DNA of 64,000 bases from Phycisphaerae bacterium (GTDB taxonomy: Bacteria > Planctomycetota > Phycisphaerae > UBA1845), in NCBI GenBank assembly GCA_013360585.1, contig JABWBH010000002.1, positions 1-64,000 of the forward strand, read 5' to 3'. Under the pieces are notes generated by a model. The model was not told the DNA's origin and did no database searches. It saw only the letters and a program-made list of their open reading frames with translations. Position 1 is the first letter of the stretch. Each line of letters starts with the position of its first letter. A program made the translations under genes and the position numbers. Shown here piece by piece: positions 34,660 through 44,217 of this stretch.

Positions 34660-36672
34660 ATGCCGCACGATCATTTCAAGTCGGTCAAGGCTGAGACGCA
34701 CAAGGCCAGGACGTTGCTGGTCGGGACGTTGATGGGCGGAATGCTGGTCATCAGCTCGTTCATCGTGGAGTTCGACTTTGTCGCGGAGATCCTGTTTCAG
34801 GGCGGAGGCATCCGCGACGGCGCGGGCGTGCTGCAGAACCCCTACTCGGACCTGATCGCGCTGATCGGCGCGGTGCTCCTCGGCGCGCCGCTGGTCTGGC
34901 ACGCAATCAAGCACCTGCTCGAGGGGCAGTTTCACATGGACGAGCTGGTCGCTCTGGCGATCGGGGCGGCGGTCGCGCTCGGGCATTATCAGGAGGCGGG
35001 CGTCATCGCCTTCTTCATGATCATCTCGAACCTGATCGAGACGCGGACGGCGCTGGGGGCGCGGGCGGCGATCGAGTCGCTCCTGCGGATCACGCCGCAG
35101 ACCGCCCACCGCGTGCGCCCGGACGGTGGGGAGGAAGTCGTCAGCGCCGCGGATCTGCGTCCGGACGACGTCGTTCGCGTCCGTCCCGGCGACAACATCC
35201 CCGCCGACGGACGGATTCTCTCCGGCGAGTCCACCGTCAACCAGGCCAACATCACCGGCGAGTCGCTGCCGGTGGACAAGGCGGCGGGCGACGAGGTTTT
35301 CAGCGGAACGTCCAACCTCACGGGCGCGATGGACATCCGCGTCACCAAGGCCGGCAAGGACACCACCCTCGGGCGCGTGCAGAAGCTCATCCTCGAGGCC
35401 GAGCGGAGCCGCAGCCCGCTGATCCGTCTGATCGACCGCTACGCCGGCTGGTATACGCCGACGATCTGCATGTTGGCGGCGATTGTCGTGTATTTTTCGG
35501 ATGACTGGACGGTAGGAGTCGAGAAGGCGATCGGGATGTTGATCGTCGCGTGTCCCTGCGCCCTGGTGCTGGCGACGCCGACGGCGATGGTGGCGGCGCT
35601 GTCCTGCGCGGCGCGCCTCGGCGTGCTGATCAAGAACGTGGTTCACCTGGAGTACGCGCGGTCGATCTCCGCCGTCATCCTCGACAAGACGGGCACGCTG
35701 ACCACCGGAAAGCTCTTTGTGACGCAGATGCGCCCCGCGCCGGGCGTGGACGGCGCCGACCTGCTTAAGGCTGCGGCCTCCGCCGAGCAGCTTTCGAAGC
35801 ACCCGGTGGCGCAGGCGGTCGTCGAGATCGCGCGGCAGGCGCGGATTGCTTTGTCCAGCCCGGCGGCCGGTTCGTTCGCGGAGGTCGCGGGTCGCGGCGT
35901 GAAGGCGAAGGTGGACGGTGCGGACGTACTCGTCGGGCGCAGCACGTGGCTCGCGCAGCAGGGCGTGGACATGTCCCTGCTCTCGGATCCTCAGTATCAG
36001 GAAGTCGAGGGACTGAGCCTGCTGTATGTGGCGCGCGGCGCGAAGCTGCTGGGCTGGCTCGCGTTGGAGGATAAGACGCGCCCCGAGGCCCGCGAGGCGA
36101 TCGACCAGATGCGGGCGCTGGGCGTGCGCAACCTCAGCATGGTCACCGGCGACAAAAAGTCGGTCGCGGTGCGCGTTGCGGCTGAGATGGGCTGCACCGA
36201 GACGCACGCCGAAGTGCTCCCCGCGGACAAGCTGCACCTTGTCGAGGACTTGAAGAAGCGCGGTCATCGCGTGCTGGTCGTCGGCGACGGCGTGAATGAC
36301 GCCCCGGCGCTGGCGGCGGGAGACCTCTCCGTGGCGATGGGCGCTGCGGGCAGCGACGTGGCGATCGAATCCGCGTCGATCGCCCTGATGAACAATGACC
36401 TGTCGCGTCTGCCGTTCCTGATTCGTCTGTCCCGGCAGACGACGCGCGTCGTCTGGCAGAACCTCATCTTCGGCATCGTCTTCATCATCATCGGTCAGGG
36501 GCTGGTCGTCGGCAACATCGTCTCCCCGATCGCCGCGGCGGTGCTGCACATGCTGGCCACCGCCGTGGTCATCTTCAACAGCGCCCGCCTCGTCCGCTTC
36601 GGCGAAGGCCAGCTCCGCGTCGACCCGGGCATCCCGACCACCGAAGCGGCGCGGCGCTTTGCGACGGCGTAA
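34660..36672 (+). CDS. P1B-type heavy-metal-transporting ATPase
   Basis: About 670 residues from ATG 34660 (34648 is another in-frame ATG). All the P-type core motifs are present: actuator TGESLPVDK, the metal-site C-P-C (residues 298-300), the phosphorylated Asp in DKTGTLT (D342), HP in SKHPVAQ, and GDGVNDAPAL. There is no N-terminal HMA or His-rich metal-binding domain. The last membrane helices (IAAAVLHMLATAVVIFNSARL) lack the Asp of Zn/Cd pumps and the Met/Ser pair of classic Cu pumps. The transported metal therefore cannot be assigned; export of a soft metal is likely. Confidence 0.9.
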   Translation: MPHDHFKSVKAETHKARTLLVGTLMGGMLVISSFIVEFDFVAEILFQGGGIRDGAGVLQNPYSDLIALIGAVLLGAPLVWHAIKHLLEGQFHMDELVALAIGAAVALGHYQEAGVIAFFMIISNLIETRTALGARAAIESLLRITPQTAHRVRPDGGEEVVSAADLRPDDVVRVRPGDNIPADGRILSGESTVNQANITGESLPVDKAAGDEVFSGTSNLTGAMDIRVTKAGKDTTLGRVQKLILEAERSRSPLIRLIDRYAGWYTPTICMLAAIVVYFSDDWTVGVEKAIGMLIVACPCALVLATPTAMVAALSCAARLGVLIKNVVHLEYARSISAVILDKTGTLTTGKLFVTQMRPAPGVDGADLLKAAASAEQLSKHPVAQAVVEIARQARIALSSPAAGSFAEVAGRGVKAKVDGADVLVGRSTWLAQQGVDMSLLSDPQYQEVEGLSLLYVARGAKLLGWLALEDKTRPEAREAIDQMRALGVRNLSMVTGDKKSVAVRVAAEMGCTETHAEVLPADKLHLVEDLKKRGHRVLVVGDGVNDAPALAAGDLSVAMGAAGSDVAIESASIALMNNDLSRLPFLIRLSRQTTRVVWQNLIFGIVFIIIGQGLVVGNIVSPIAAAVLHMLATAVVIFNSARLVRFGEGQLRVDPGIPTTEAARRFATA

Positions 36673-37099
36673 GGATCGACGAAGTCACGGAGCTTGGCGC
36701 AGGTGAACGCATGACGCCCCCGGCAGCACGAGAAGCCGGCGGTGAAACGAAACGATGAGCGCAGGCGAGTCGCGGCCGGGACGATCGGGTGACATTGAAG
36801 TCTCGGCAAGACGAGCCCCAACCGCGCCGTATGAACGACTGTCGCGCCGTGTCTCCTGACGGGCACGCCTGGCGTCGATGAGACCGTCCGCCCCGGCATC
36901 CTCGGCCGCGGGCTTTCCGCTTTCGCACTCGAGAAAGCCGTCTTCCAAGTCGGACGGCGCGGGGATTCCGGGAGGGCGGTGCGCGAGGAGTCCGTGTGCG
37001 GGGCGAGAACGCAGGGCGGGTTTTGCGCGCGGGCGTATGCGGGCCGGACACTCGGGAGGGTTTCGACAGGCGCTGCGGCGGCGGGGATGATGCGGGTTT
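36673..37099. other. 427-nt intergenic region
   Basis: No gene or clear hairpin was seen. The promoter for truA and the GT4 gene should be at its right end. Confidence 0.45.
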
Positions 37100-37957
37100 A
37101 TGCCGACGTACCTGATGCGGATTGCGTTTGACGGGACGGATTTCCACGGTTTTCAGCCTCAGCCGGGCGTGCGGACGGTGCAGGAAGTTCTTCAGGGTCA
37201 TCTGCAGCGCGTGCTGCGGCATCCGGTGGAGCTGGTGGGGAGCGGTCGGACGGACGCGGGGGTTCACGCGGCGGCGATGGGGACAAGCTTCACGACGGAC
37301 TGCCCGATCCCGCCACCGCGGCTGGTCCACGCGATCGGGTCGCGCCTTCCGGAAGACATCGGCGTGCTGGGGCTTCAGGAGGTGGCGGCGGATTTTCATG
37401 CCCGGCGCGACGCGGTGTGCAAGTTGTACGAGTACCGGATTTACAACCACCCGACGCGGCCGGTGGCGCAGTTCGCCCAGCGTTACGCGTTTCACTGCTG
37501 GAGACCGCTGGATGTGGCGCGGATGAACGCGGCGGCGGCGCTTTTCATCGGATCGCACGATTTCTCGGCGTTCGCGGGAGCGGGCTGTGTGCGGGAGAGC
37601 ATGACGCGGACGATCCTGCACTGCGGCGTCGAACGCTTGTTCAACGAGGTTCGTATTCAGGTGGTGGGCGACGGGTTTTTGTATCAGCAAGTGCGGATCA
37701 TGACCGGGACGTTGATCCAGATCGGTCTGGGGCGGTGGGCGCCGGAGGACGTTCCGCGCATTCTCGCCACGCGGGACCGGCGGAACGCGGGTCCGACGGC
37801 GCAGCCTCACGGATTGTGCCTGCGCTGGGTGCGATATCCGCCGGAGCGGCTGGTTCCGCCGTCGGGGGCGGCGGCGAGTTTCGCGGAGCCGCCGTGGCCG
37901 GAAGGCTCGGGTTCGATGGGGATGGGACTGCGCGCTGGCGCGGAGGACAAGGCGTGA
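37100..37957 (+). CDS. truA: tRNA pseudouridine(38-40) synthase TruA
   Basis: 285 residues. It isomerises uridines 38-40 in the anticodon stem-loop. The nucleophile is D52 in GSGRTDAGVHA. Other TruA segments are IAFDGTDFHGFQPQ, TVQEVLQGHLQRVL, FHARRDAVCKLYEYRI, FIGSHDFSAFAG, and FLYQQVRIMTGTLIQIG. The C-terminal ~30 residues (Pro/Gly-rich) extend beyond the usual end. The stop overlaps the GTG of the next gene (GTGA). A single copy on the plus strand, with no ribosome site of note. Confidence 0.95.
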   Translation: MPTYLMRIAFDGTDFHGFQPQPGVRTVQEVLQGHLQRVLRHPVELVGSGRTDAGVHAAAMGTSFTTDCPIPPPRLVHAIGSRLPEDIGVLGLQEVAADFHARRDAVCKLYEYRIYNHPTRPVAQFAQRYAFHCWRPLDVARMNAAAALFIGSHDFSAFAGAGCVRESMTRTILHCGVERLFNEVRIQVVGDGFLYQQVRIMTGTLIQIGLGRWAPEDVPRILATRDRRNAGPTAQPHGLCLRWVRYPPERLVPPSGAAASFAEPPWPEGSGSMGMGLRAGAEDKA

Positions 37958-39120
37958 GAGTCTGTCACGTCATCACGCGCCTGATCATCGGCGGCGCGCA
38001 GGAGAACACGGTGCTGACGTGCCGGGGACTGGTCGAGCGCGGGCATGAGGTTCTGCTGGCGGCCGGGCGGGAGACGGGCCCGGAAGGTTCGCTGTGGCCG
38101 CAGGCGGAGCGATCCGGCGCGGACCTCGTGCGGCTCGAACACATGCGCCGCGCGGTGAACCCGCTGCATGACCTGCGGGCGTTGAGGGAGCTGGTCTCGC
38201 TCTTCCGCCGGACGAAGCCGGACATCGTACACACGCACAGCAGCAAGGCCGGGATCCTCGGGCGCGCGGCGGCGGCGCGGGCGGGCGTGCCGATGATCGT
38301 ACACACGATCCACGGAATGAGCTTCAACCGGACGCAGGGGGCGGCGTCGCGGGCGACATACCGGTTTCTTGAGCGGCGGGCAGGGCGGCATACGCACGCT
38401 TTTATCAGCGTGGCGGACGCGATGACGGATCAGGCGGTCGCGGCGGGGATCGCCCCGCGGGCGCGGTTCACGACGATCCGGTCGGGGATGGAGACGGACC
38501 GGTTTCGGCCGGATGCGGCGGCGCGCGCGGCGGCGCGGGCGGCGTGGGGCGCGGGGGACGACGACGTGGTGATCGGGACGATCGCGCGGTTGTTCGACAA
38601 CAAGGGATATGAGGAGATTCTTGCGGCGATGCCGGCGATGGTGCGCGGCGCGCCGGAGGCGCGGTTCGTCTGGGTCGGGGACGGTGCGCGGCGCGAGGCG
38701 TACCGGGAGCGGCTTGCGCGGATCGGGCTTGAGGGGCGGGTGACGTTTGCGGGGCTTATGCCGCCGGAGGAGGTCGCGCGGTTGCTGAGCGGGTTCGATA
38801 TTCTGGTTCATGCGTCGCGGTGGGAGGGGTTGCCGCGAGCGGTGGTGCAGGCGCTGTTGTGCGAAGTGCCGGCGGTGAGCTTTGACAATGACGGGGCGGC
38901 GGAAGTCGTGCTCGACGGCGTGACGGGCCGGCTGGTGCGGTACGGCGAGGTGGAAGGGTTGGCGCGGGCGGTGATTGAACTGGCGAAGGATGCGGGGATG
39001 CGGGCGCGGCTGGGGGCAGAGGGGCGGCGGCGTGTCGTGCAGGACTTCGACTGGCGCACGATGGTGGAGCGGATCGAGCGTGTGTACGCGGCGTTGCGCG
39101 AGGCGCGAGGGGGTTGCTGA
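37954..39120 (+). CDS. Family 4 glycosyltransferase
   Basis: 388 residues from the GTG at 37954, which overlaps the truA stop (GTGA) and so is probably translation-coupled. The GT-B fold is visible. The N-terminal domain has VCHVITRLIIGGAQENTV, DIVHTHSSKAGILGRAA and VHTIHG. The C-terminal domain has GTIARLFDNKGYEEILAA, FVWVGDGARR, VTFAGLMPPEEVARLL, and ILVHASRWEGLPRAVVQALL, the E-x7-E nucleotide-sugar site. It resembles capsule or LPS-type transferases. Sugar and acceptor are unknown. Confidence 0.85.
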   Translation: MRVCHVITRLIIGGAQENTVLTCRGLVERGHEVLLAAGRETGPEGSLWPQAERSGADLVRLEHMRRAVNPLHDLRALRELVSLFRRTKPDIVHTHSSKAGILGRAAAARAGVPMIVHTIHGMSFNRTQGAASRATYRFLERRAGRHTHAFISVADAMTDQAVAAGIAPRARFTTIRSGMETDRFRPDAAARAAARAAWGAGDDDVVIGTIARLFDNKGYEEILAAMPAMVRGAPEARFVWVGDGARREAYRERLARIGLEGRVTFAGLMPPEEVARLLSGFDILVHASRWEGLPRAVVQALLCEVPAVSFDNDGAAEVVLDGVTGRLVRYGEVEGLARAVIELAKDAGMRARLGAEGRRRVVQDFDWRTMVERIERVYAALREARGGC

Positions 39121-39184
39121 GGCGCGGGTTCGAGATCGAGAGTTCGGGAGAAAGGAGCGCTTCCTGACGAGCGCGGCTCCGTCC

Positions 39185-39895
39185 TCAGCGGCGTTCCGGC
39201 GCGGCGGGGAGCGGCGCGCTTCGGCGCCAACGGCTCATCTCGGCGATGATGCGCGGTCGGGCGAACCAGATGAGGAGCGCGACGGGCGGTCCGGCATAAA
39301 GAATCAGGTTGAAGCACGAGCCGAGATACGTCGTGAACTCGAACCACCCGCCGGAGAACGCGGGCATGCCCGGAGTCGTGGGGATGTCGCTTAGCATCTG
39401 CACGTTTGCGCGCTGAAGGTAAACGCCGAGCACGGTCTCCACGAGGGCGAGCACGATCTTGCCCCACGCCCAGATGATTCCGACGGTGCGAGCGCGGGGG
39501 TTGCGGTTCAGCAGCCTCATGCCGAACACCAGCAGCAGGACGGCAAGCCCCAACCCGACGACATAGGTGGGCCAGAGAAGATAATACGAAGCGTCGATCA
39601 ACTGGGTGGATTCCTCGATGCCGGGGAACCCCGCAAAGAGGTCCATCAGGCTCTCGATCAATCGCTTTGAAACCAGGGCGAAGGCGTGAAGCAGGATGCC
39701 GAGGACGCCCAGACCGACCGCAACACCTCCGATGACGGCGGGCCAGGCCGACGGGACGGGCGGCGGCGCGACGGGAACGGGGGATACCGGCGGCGCCGAG
39801 ACGGGCGCGGACTGGGAGCCTTCGGCGCTGACCGGTGCGGGTTGCTGTGACTCGTGTGACGTTGTTGCCGTCGGGTTGGATTGAGATTGCGTCAT
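39185..39895 (-). CDS. Four-helix membrane protein of unknown function
   Basis: 236 residues from ATG 39895. The N-terminal 50 residues are a disordered stretch rich in Pro, Ser and Val. At least four membrane helices follow: PAVIGGVAVGLGVLGILLHAF, LWPTYVVGLGLAVLLLVFGM, VGIIWAWGKIVLALVETVLGV, and CFNLILYAGPPVALLIWF. The family is not recognised. It is convergent with the GT4 gene and divergent from the Rieske gene. Confidence 0.7.
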   Translation of the reverse strand: MTQSQSNPTATTSHESQQPAPVSAEGSQSAPVSAPPVSPVPVAPPPVPSAWPAVIGGVAVGLGVLGILLHAFALVSKRLIESLMDLFAGFPGIEESTQLIDASYYLLWPTYVVGLGLAVLLLVFGMRLLNRNPRARTVGIIWAWGKIVLALVETVLGVYLQRANVQMLSDIPTTPGMPAFSGGWFEFTTYLGSCFNLILYAGPPVALLIWFARPRIIAEMSRWRRSAPLPAAPERR

Positions 39896-40352
39896 CATCC
39901 GGACTGCGCGAATTGGCGCGATCAGCGGGCGGGATTCCGCGCCGCTGCGCCGCGGAGAGCCTACCTCAGGCTGCAACGCCGGGGAAGCGGCGCTCAGCAT
40001 CGAACCGCGTTGACGCAGTACGCGGATCCGGCGGCGGCTGGGAGGGAAATCTCTGGAGCGTTCGAGACGGCATCACCGAAAGAAATACAAAAAGGTGGAA
40101 CGCCGCTTGCCCCGGAAGGCCGGTGCGCGGGAGGGTCGGGGGGAAAGTCTTCCCGCGGAAGAAGCACTCACGAGGGTGGGTTGTCGGGCAAACCCCCACG
40201 GTGGATCGCGCGGGCAAGTCCCTGCCGGATGCGGCAGGGGTATTTCTCATTTCAGGGGTGGACAGTCGGCGGACCCGACGGATAACATGCGGCGGTCGAT
40301 CGACGCCAGCGCGCGCGGCACGGATGGGAAAAGCGGTTGGAGGAGACGACTC
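39896..40352. other. 457-nt divergent intergenic region before bc complex 1
   Basis: No gene seen. It should carry the promoter of the Rieske operon; a TATTTC near 40241 is the best -10-like string, without a good -35. Confidence 0.4.
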
Positions 40353-40856
40353 ATGCATGAATGTCCCATCGAGAACGGACCGCGGCGTCGCGGCGTTCTC
40401 GCCACGGTGCTGATGATCGGCGGGCTTGTCGCCGGTTACGGCACGGGGTTGTGGAATTTTCTTCAGTACCTCGTCCCGCTGCGTCGTCAGCCGCGGACGG
40501 ATCTTTTCGTCGGCACCCTGGCGGAACTGCCGGTCGGAAGCAGCCGGACCGTCGTCGATCCGCAAGGCCAGAAGATCGCGGTGACGCGGACGGCGGGCGC
40601 GGCGGGCGATCCCGCGTCCGGGTTCAAGGCCCTCTCCAGCATCTGCCCGCACCTGGGGTGCAACGTTCACTGGGATGGAGGGCGCTCGCAGTTCATCTGC
40701 CCCTGTCACAACGGCGTGTTCGACGCCAACGGCACGGCGATCTCCGGACCTCCGGCAGCGGAAGGCAAGAACCTGAAAGAATTTCCGGTGAAAGTGGATG
40801 CGCGGAACGGTTGGGTGTTCGTCGAGGTCACTGTGAGGGGCCGATATGGCGTCTGA
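40353..40856 (+). CDS. Rieske iron-sulfur protein of bc complex 1
   Basis: 167 residues. One N-terminal membrane anchor (LATVLMIGGLVAGYGTGLWNFL) is followed by the Rieske domain. The 2Fe-2S ligands are C98 and H100 in CPHLGC and C116 and H119 in CPCHNG, with C103 and C118 as the disulfide pair. The second motif is CPCHNG where CPCHGS is usual. It would pass electrons from quinol at the Qo site of the adjacent cytochrome b. SD GGAGGAGA comes just before ATG 40353. Its stop overlaps the cytochrome b start (40846-40856), so the two are translated together. Confidence 0.95.
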   Translation: MHECPIENGPRRRGVLATVLMIGGLVAGYGTGLWNFLQYLVPLRRQPRTDLFVGTLAELPVGSSRTVVDPQGQKIAVTRTAGAAGDPASGFKALSSICPHLGCNVHWDGGRSQFICPCHNGVFDANGTAISGPPAAEGKNLKEFPVKVDARNGWVFVEVTVRGRYGV

Positions 40857-42309
40857 ACCTGCGGGACATGCGGCGGGCGCGGGTCGCGGCGGGCGTTTGT
40901 GGCAGATGCTTCCGCTGGACTGGGGCAAGGTCCAGGAGGTCACGAATGAGCCGGTTCCGGGACACATCAAGCGCTGGTGGTTCGCGCTGGGGGGGACGCC
41001 GGCGTACCTGTTCCTGATCCAGTTGACGACGGGGATTCTGCTGTCGTTCTACTACGTTCCGTCGCCGGAGCACGCCTGGGAGAGCGTGCGGGCGATCACG
41101 GAGGCGATCCCCTACGGCTGGTTCCTGCGCGGGATTCACAAGTGGGCGGCGAACCTGATGATCATCACGGTGCTGCTGCACATGTGCCGGGTGTATTTCT
41201 CCTGCGCGTTCCGTCATCCGCGGCAGTTGAACTGGGTGATTGGGTGCGGGCTGCTGATGTGTACGCTGACGCTGGGGTTCACCGGGTACTCGCTGGTGTA
41301 CGAGCAGCTTTCGTACTGGGGCATCACGGTGGCGACGGAGCTGACGGCGGTGATTCCGGTGGTCGGACCTCTGGCGGCGAACTTCATGCGCGGCGGCGAA
41401 GCGGTGACGCCGAACACGCTGACGCGCATGTTCAACCTTCACGTGGGGATTCTTCCGGTGACGGTCGTGCTGCTGATCGGGCTGCACGTGACGATGATCC
41501 GTCTGCACGGCGTGTCGGAGCTTTCGTTCGCGGTTGCGGCGAAGCCGAAGGACGCGCGGCCGGCGGACCGGCTCTTCGGGGTGAAGCTGGTGGCGCTGGC
41601 GGCGGCGCTGGCGGGCGTGGGCGCGCTGGGGATGGCGGTGCGGGCGCCGGCGCCGCTGAACGTCATCGCGCATGAGCTGACGCCGGAGGGAAGCCGGATC
41701 GTCTGGGTGATGGTCGGCGTGGTGTGCGCGACGGCGGCGGTGCTGCTGCATCGCGGACATCTTTACGGGCTGATGATCTGGCTGGTGGTGGCGCTCTTGG
41801 CGCTGGGGAAGCTGGTGTTCGACCTGGTGAACGACGAGGCGGCGCATCAGGCGGGCTGGCTGGCGGCGTCCGTCGTGCTCGCCCTGACCGTCGTATACGG
41901 CGTCGCGCGTCACGGAAGGTTCAACGAAGGCAAGGGCGAGGACAAGCCCTTCAATTTCTTTCCGGATCATATTCTGACCGAGATTCTCATCGGAACGTTG
42001 TTGTTGTTTCTGCTGGCGCTGCTGACGCTGGTGTTCCCTCCTCACATGGGCGAGAAGGCGAATCCGCTTCAGACGCCGGATCACATCAAGCCGGAGTGGT
42101 ATTTCTTCTTCCAGTTCCGGCTTCTGAAGCTGATGGGTTTGAACACCGCGGTGCTGCTGACGGGCGTGATGTTCGGACTGCTGGTGTTGTGGCCTTGGGT
42201 GGACTCGGTGCTGGAGAAGCTGGCGCCGAAGAAGGATGTGGGCGTTTATGTGGGGATCGCGGCGTTCACCTGCTTCCTGGTGCTGACGGTGTGGGAGGCG
42301 ATGGTCTGA
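40846..42309 (+). CDS. Cytochrome b, one-piece (b6 plus subunit IV) type
   Basis: 487 residues. Two heme-ligating helices carry H-x13-H (GIHKWAANLMIITVLLHM) and H-x14-H (LHVGILPVTVVLLIGLH), the second spacing being that of b6-type proteins. P-E-W-Y is present at residues 416-419 (DHIKPEWYFFF). The N-terminal four-helix b6 part is joined to a subunit-IV part by an extra helical segment (residues about 250-360) with four or more hydrophobic helices. No Cys lies at the b6 Cys35 position, so heme c_n is not expected. Its function is quinol oxidation, coupled through the Rieske protein to an octaheme cytochrome. Confidence 0.95.
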   Translation: MASEPAGHAAGAGRGGRLWQMLPLDWGKVQEVTNEPVPGHIKRWWFALGGTPAYLFLIQLTTGILLSFYYVPSPEHAWESVRAITEAIPYGWFLRGIHKWAANLMIITVLLHMCRVYFSCAFRHPRQLNWVIGCGLLMCTLTLGFTGYSLVYEQLSYWGITVATELTAVIPVVGPLAANFMRGGEAVTPNTLTRMFNLHVGILPVTVVLLIGLHVTMIRLHGVSELSFAVAAKPKDARPADRLFGVKLVALAAALAGVGALGMAVRAPAPLNVIAHELTPEGSRIVWVMVGVVCATAAVLLHRGHLYGLMIWLVVALLALGKLVFDLVNDEAAHQAGWLAASVVLALTVVYGVARHGRFNEGKGEDKPFNFFPDHILTEILIGTLLLFLLALLTLVFPPHMGEKANPLQTPDHIKPEWYFFFQFRLLKLMGLNTAVLLTGVMFGLLVLWPWVDSVLEKLAPKKDVGVYVGIAAFTCFLVLTVWEAMV

Positions 42310-42365
42310 TCGAGGAACCGGGCCTGCGCGGCGCGCGGGCGGAGACCGAGTGAAGGAGACGGACG

Positions 42366-43967
42366 GTGTCGCTGAATACGAAGAAGATCATCGTGTTTGT
42401 GCTGGGGATCGGGTTGTGCATCGCGCTCATCATGGTGGCGGAGATGGAGTCGCGCAAGCACCTGGCGCGGACGGAGATGCCGCTGGCGACGTTATTGTCG
42501 ATGACGCCGGAGACGAGCCGCGAATGCGTCGAGTGTCATGAGCAGCAGACGCCGGGCCTGGTGTCGCACTGGAAGGGCAGCACGCACGCGGAGAAAGGCG
42601 TGGCGTGCGTCGAGTGCCACGTGGCCGAGAAGGGCGACGTGGACGGGTTCGACCACTACGGTCAGCACATCGCCACGGTGGTGACGCCGCGGGACTGCGC
42701 GCGCTGCCACCCGAAGGAGGCGGACGAATTCCAGCACAGTCATCACGCGAAAGGCGGCAACATTCTGGCGTCGCTGGACAATTTCCTGGCCGAGACCGTC
42801 GAGGGGCATCGCGGGTTCTTCAACCCGCACTCGCCCACGCCGGGGCGTCCGGAGATCGCCGACGTCAACGGGTTCGCCAGCGCGTTTCTCGGCTGTCATC
42901 AATGCCACGGCAGCAAGGTCGGGTTCCTGACGGCGGACGGCGGAAAGGTCACGGTGGACGACCTCAAGCCCGGTCCGGACGGTCGACCGACAAACCTCGC
43001 GGCGATGGCCAACGTCGTGCGCGATCAGGAGGGCAAGCCGAAGTACCACCCGGGGACGTGGCCGAACACGGGGATCGGACGCATCAACCTCGACGGATCG
43101 CTGGGATCGTGCTCGGCGTGCCACAGCCGGCACGACTTCTCACCGCGGCGCGCGCGGCAGCCGGAGAACTGCGGCAAGTGTCATCTCGGTCCGGACCACC
43201 CGCAGAAGGAGATTTATGAGGAATCGAAGCACGGCGTGGCGTACCGCGACCTGCGCGACCAGATGAACCTCGATGCAAAAACGTGGGTGCTCGGCAAAGA
43301 TTACTCCGCGGCTCCGACCTGCGCGACCTGTCATATGTCCGCGCACAGCAAGGGCGCGCCGGTGACGCACAATCCCGGTCAGCGCATCTCGTGGACGAAC
43401 CGCCCGCCGATCAGCCTGGCGATGGACACCGACGCCAACAACTCGGTGGTGAAGGAGACCGACCCCGAGAAGCGGGCGGCGCTGGTCGTGGACACGGCGA
43501 TGGACAAGCGCAACCGGATGAAGGAGGTCTGCCACCACTGTCACACGCCCGACTATGTCAACGGGTTTTACAAACAATACGACGACCTCGTCGTGCTCTT
43601 CAATGAGAAATTCGCCAAGCCGGGGACGAAGATCATCCAGGCGCTGCGCGATCAGGGTCTGATCACGAAGATCGAGTTCGATGAGGAGATCGAGTGGTCG
43701 TGGTACTACCTCTGGCATCATGAGGGGCGCCGGGCGCGGCACGGCGCGTCGATGATGGCGCCGGATTACACGCACTGGCACGGCATGTATGAGGTGGCGG
43801 AGCGCTTCTACATGGAGGTCATTCCTCAGGCGAAGGAGATCGCCGAGCACGCGATCACCGAAGGCAAGGAGGCCGAGGGACGGGCGGTGTTGGCGGTCAT
43901 CGACGAAATCCTCGCCCGCCCGGAGCATCAGTGGCAGGCGTCGACGAAGAACGAGCTGAAAAAGTAG
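42366..43967 (+). CDS. Octaheme cytochrome c of the hydroxylamine oxidoreductase family
   Basis: 533 residues with eight CxxCH sites, at residues 54, 81, 111, 177, 249, 269, 319 and 389. A GTG start at 42366 has AAGGAG 7 nt upstream. An N-terminal helix (IIVFVLGIGLCIALIMV) anchors it on the outer face. HAO-family marks are CHQCH, CSACHSRHDFS, CGKCHLGPDHPQ (the D-H pair 277-278 next to the active heme) and PDYTHWHGMYEV at 467-478, the C-terminal region that holds the crosslinking Tyr in true HAO. Operon position after Rieske and cytochrome b suggests it takes electrons from, or gives them to, the bc module. The substrate (hydroxylamine, nitrite, hydrazine, or only electron transfer) is unproven. 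Confidence 0.9.
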   Translation: MSLNTKKIIVFVLGIGLCIALIMVAEMESRKHLARTEMPLATLLSMTPETSRECVECHEQQTPGLVSHWKGSTHAEKGVACVECHVAEKGDVDGFDHYGQHIATVVTPRDCARCHPKEADEFQHSHHAKGGNILASLDNFLAETVEGHRGFFNPHSPTPGRPEIADVNGFASAFLGCHQCHGSKVGFLTADGGKVTVDDLKPGPDGRPTNLAAMANVVRDQEGKPKYHPGTWPNTGIGRINLDGSLGSCSACHSRHDFSPRRARQPENCGKCHLGPDHPQKEIYEESKHGVAYRDLRDQMNLDAKTWVLGKDYSAAPTCATCHMSAHSKGAPVTHNPGQRISWTNRPPISLAMDTDANNSVVKETDPEKRAALVVDTAMDKRNRMKEVCHHCHTPDYVNGFYKQYDDLVVLFNEKFAKPGTKIIQALRDQGLITKIEFDEEIEWSWYYLWHHEGRRARHGASMMAPDYTHWHGMYEVAERFYMEVIPQAKEIAEHAITEGKEAEGRAVLAVIDEILARPEHQWQASTKNELKK

Positions 43968-44217
43968 ACGGGCCCGTTCTCAGCCGTGTCACGACGGAGG
44001 CGGAAGACGAACACGGGTACGTTCCGGTTTCGCGCGATCTTGATGAAGTCCGGCATCCGGTTCCGCAACAGCAGACAGGGCGCGTTCTGGCTCGCACCCC
44101 TCCGCAGCACGGATCTTCGGTCCCCAACGTGCATGTGAGTGCCGAGTTCAGGGTTACCCCTTGCGAAGCCGAGTGTTGCGTTCTAACGCGGACGCAACGA
44201 AGGGCCGGCGCGTCAAG

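Noticed and set aside
34531-36549. A 672-codon frame antisense to the metal ATPase, and others of this kind (2067-4448, 40828-42084, 20057-21148)
   Set aside because: All are shadows of genes with strong family motifs. They have Arg/His/Gln-rich composition and no ribosome site.
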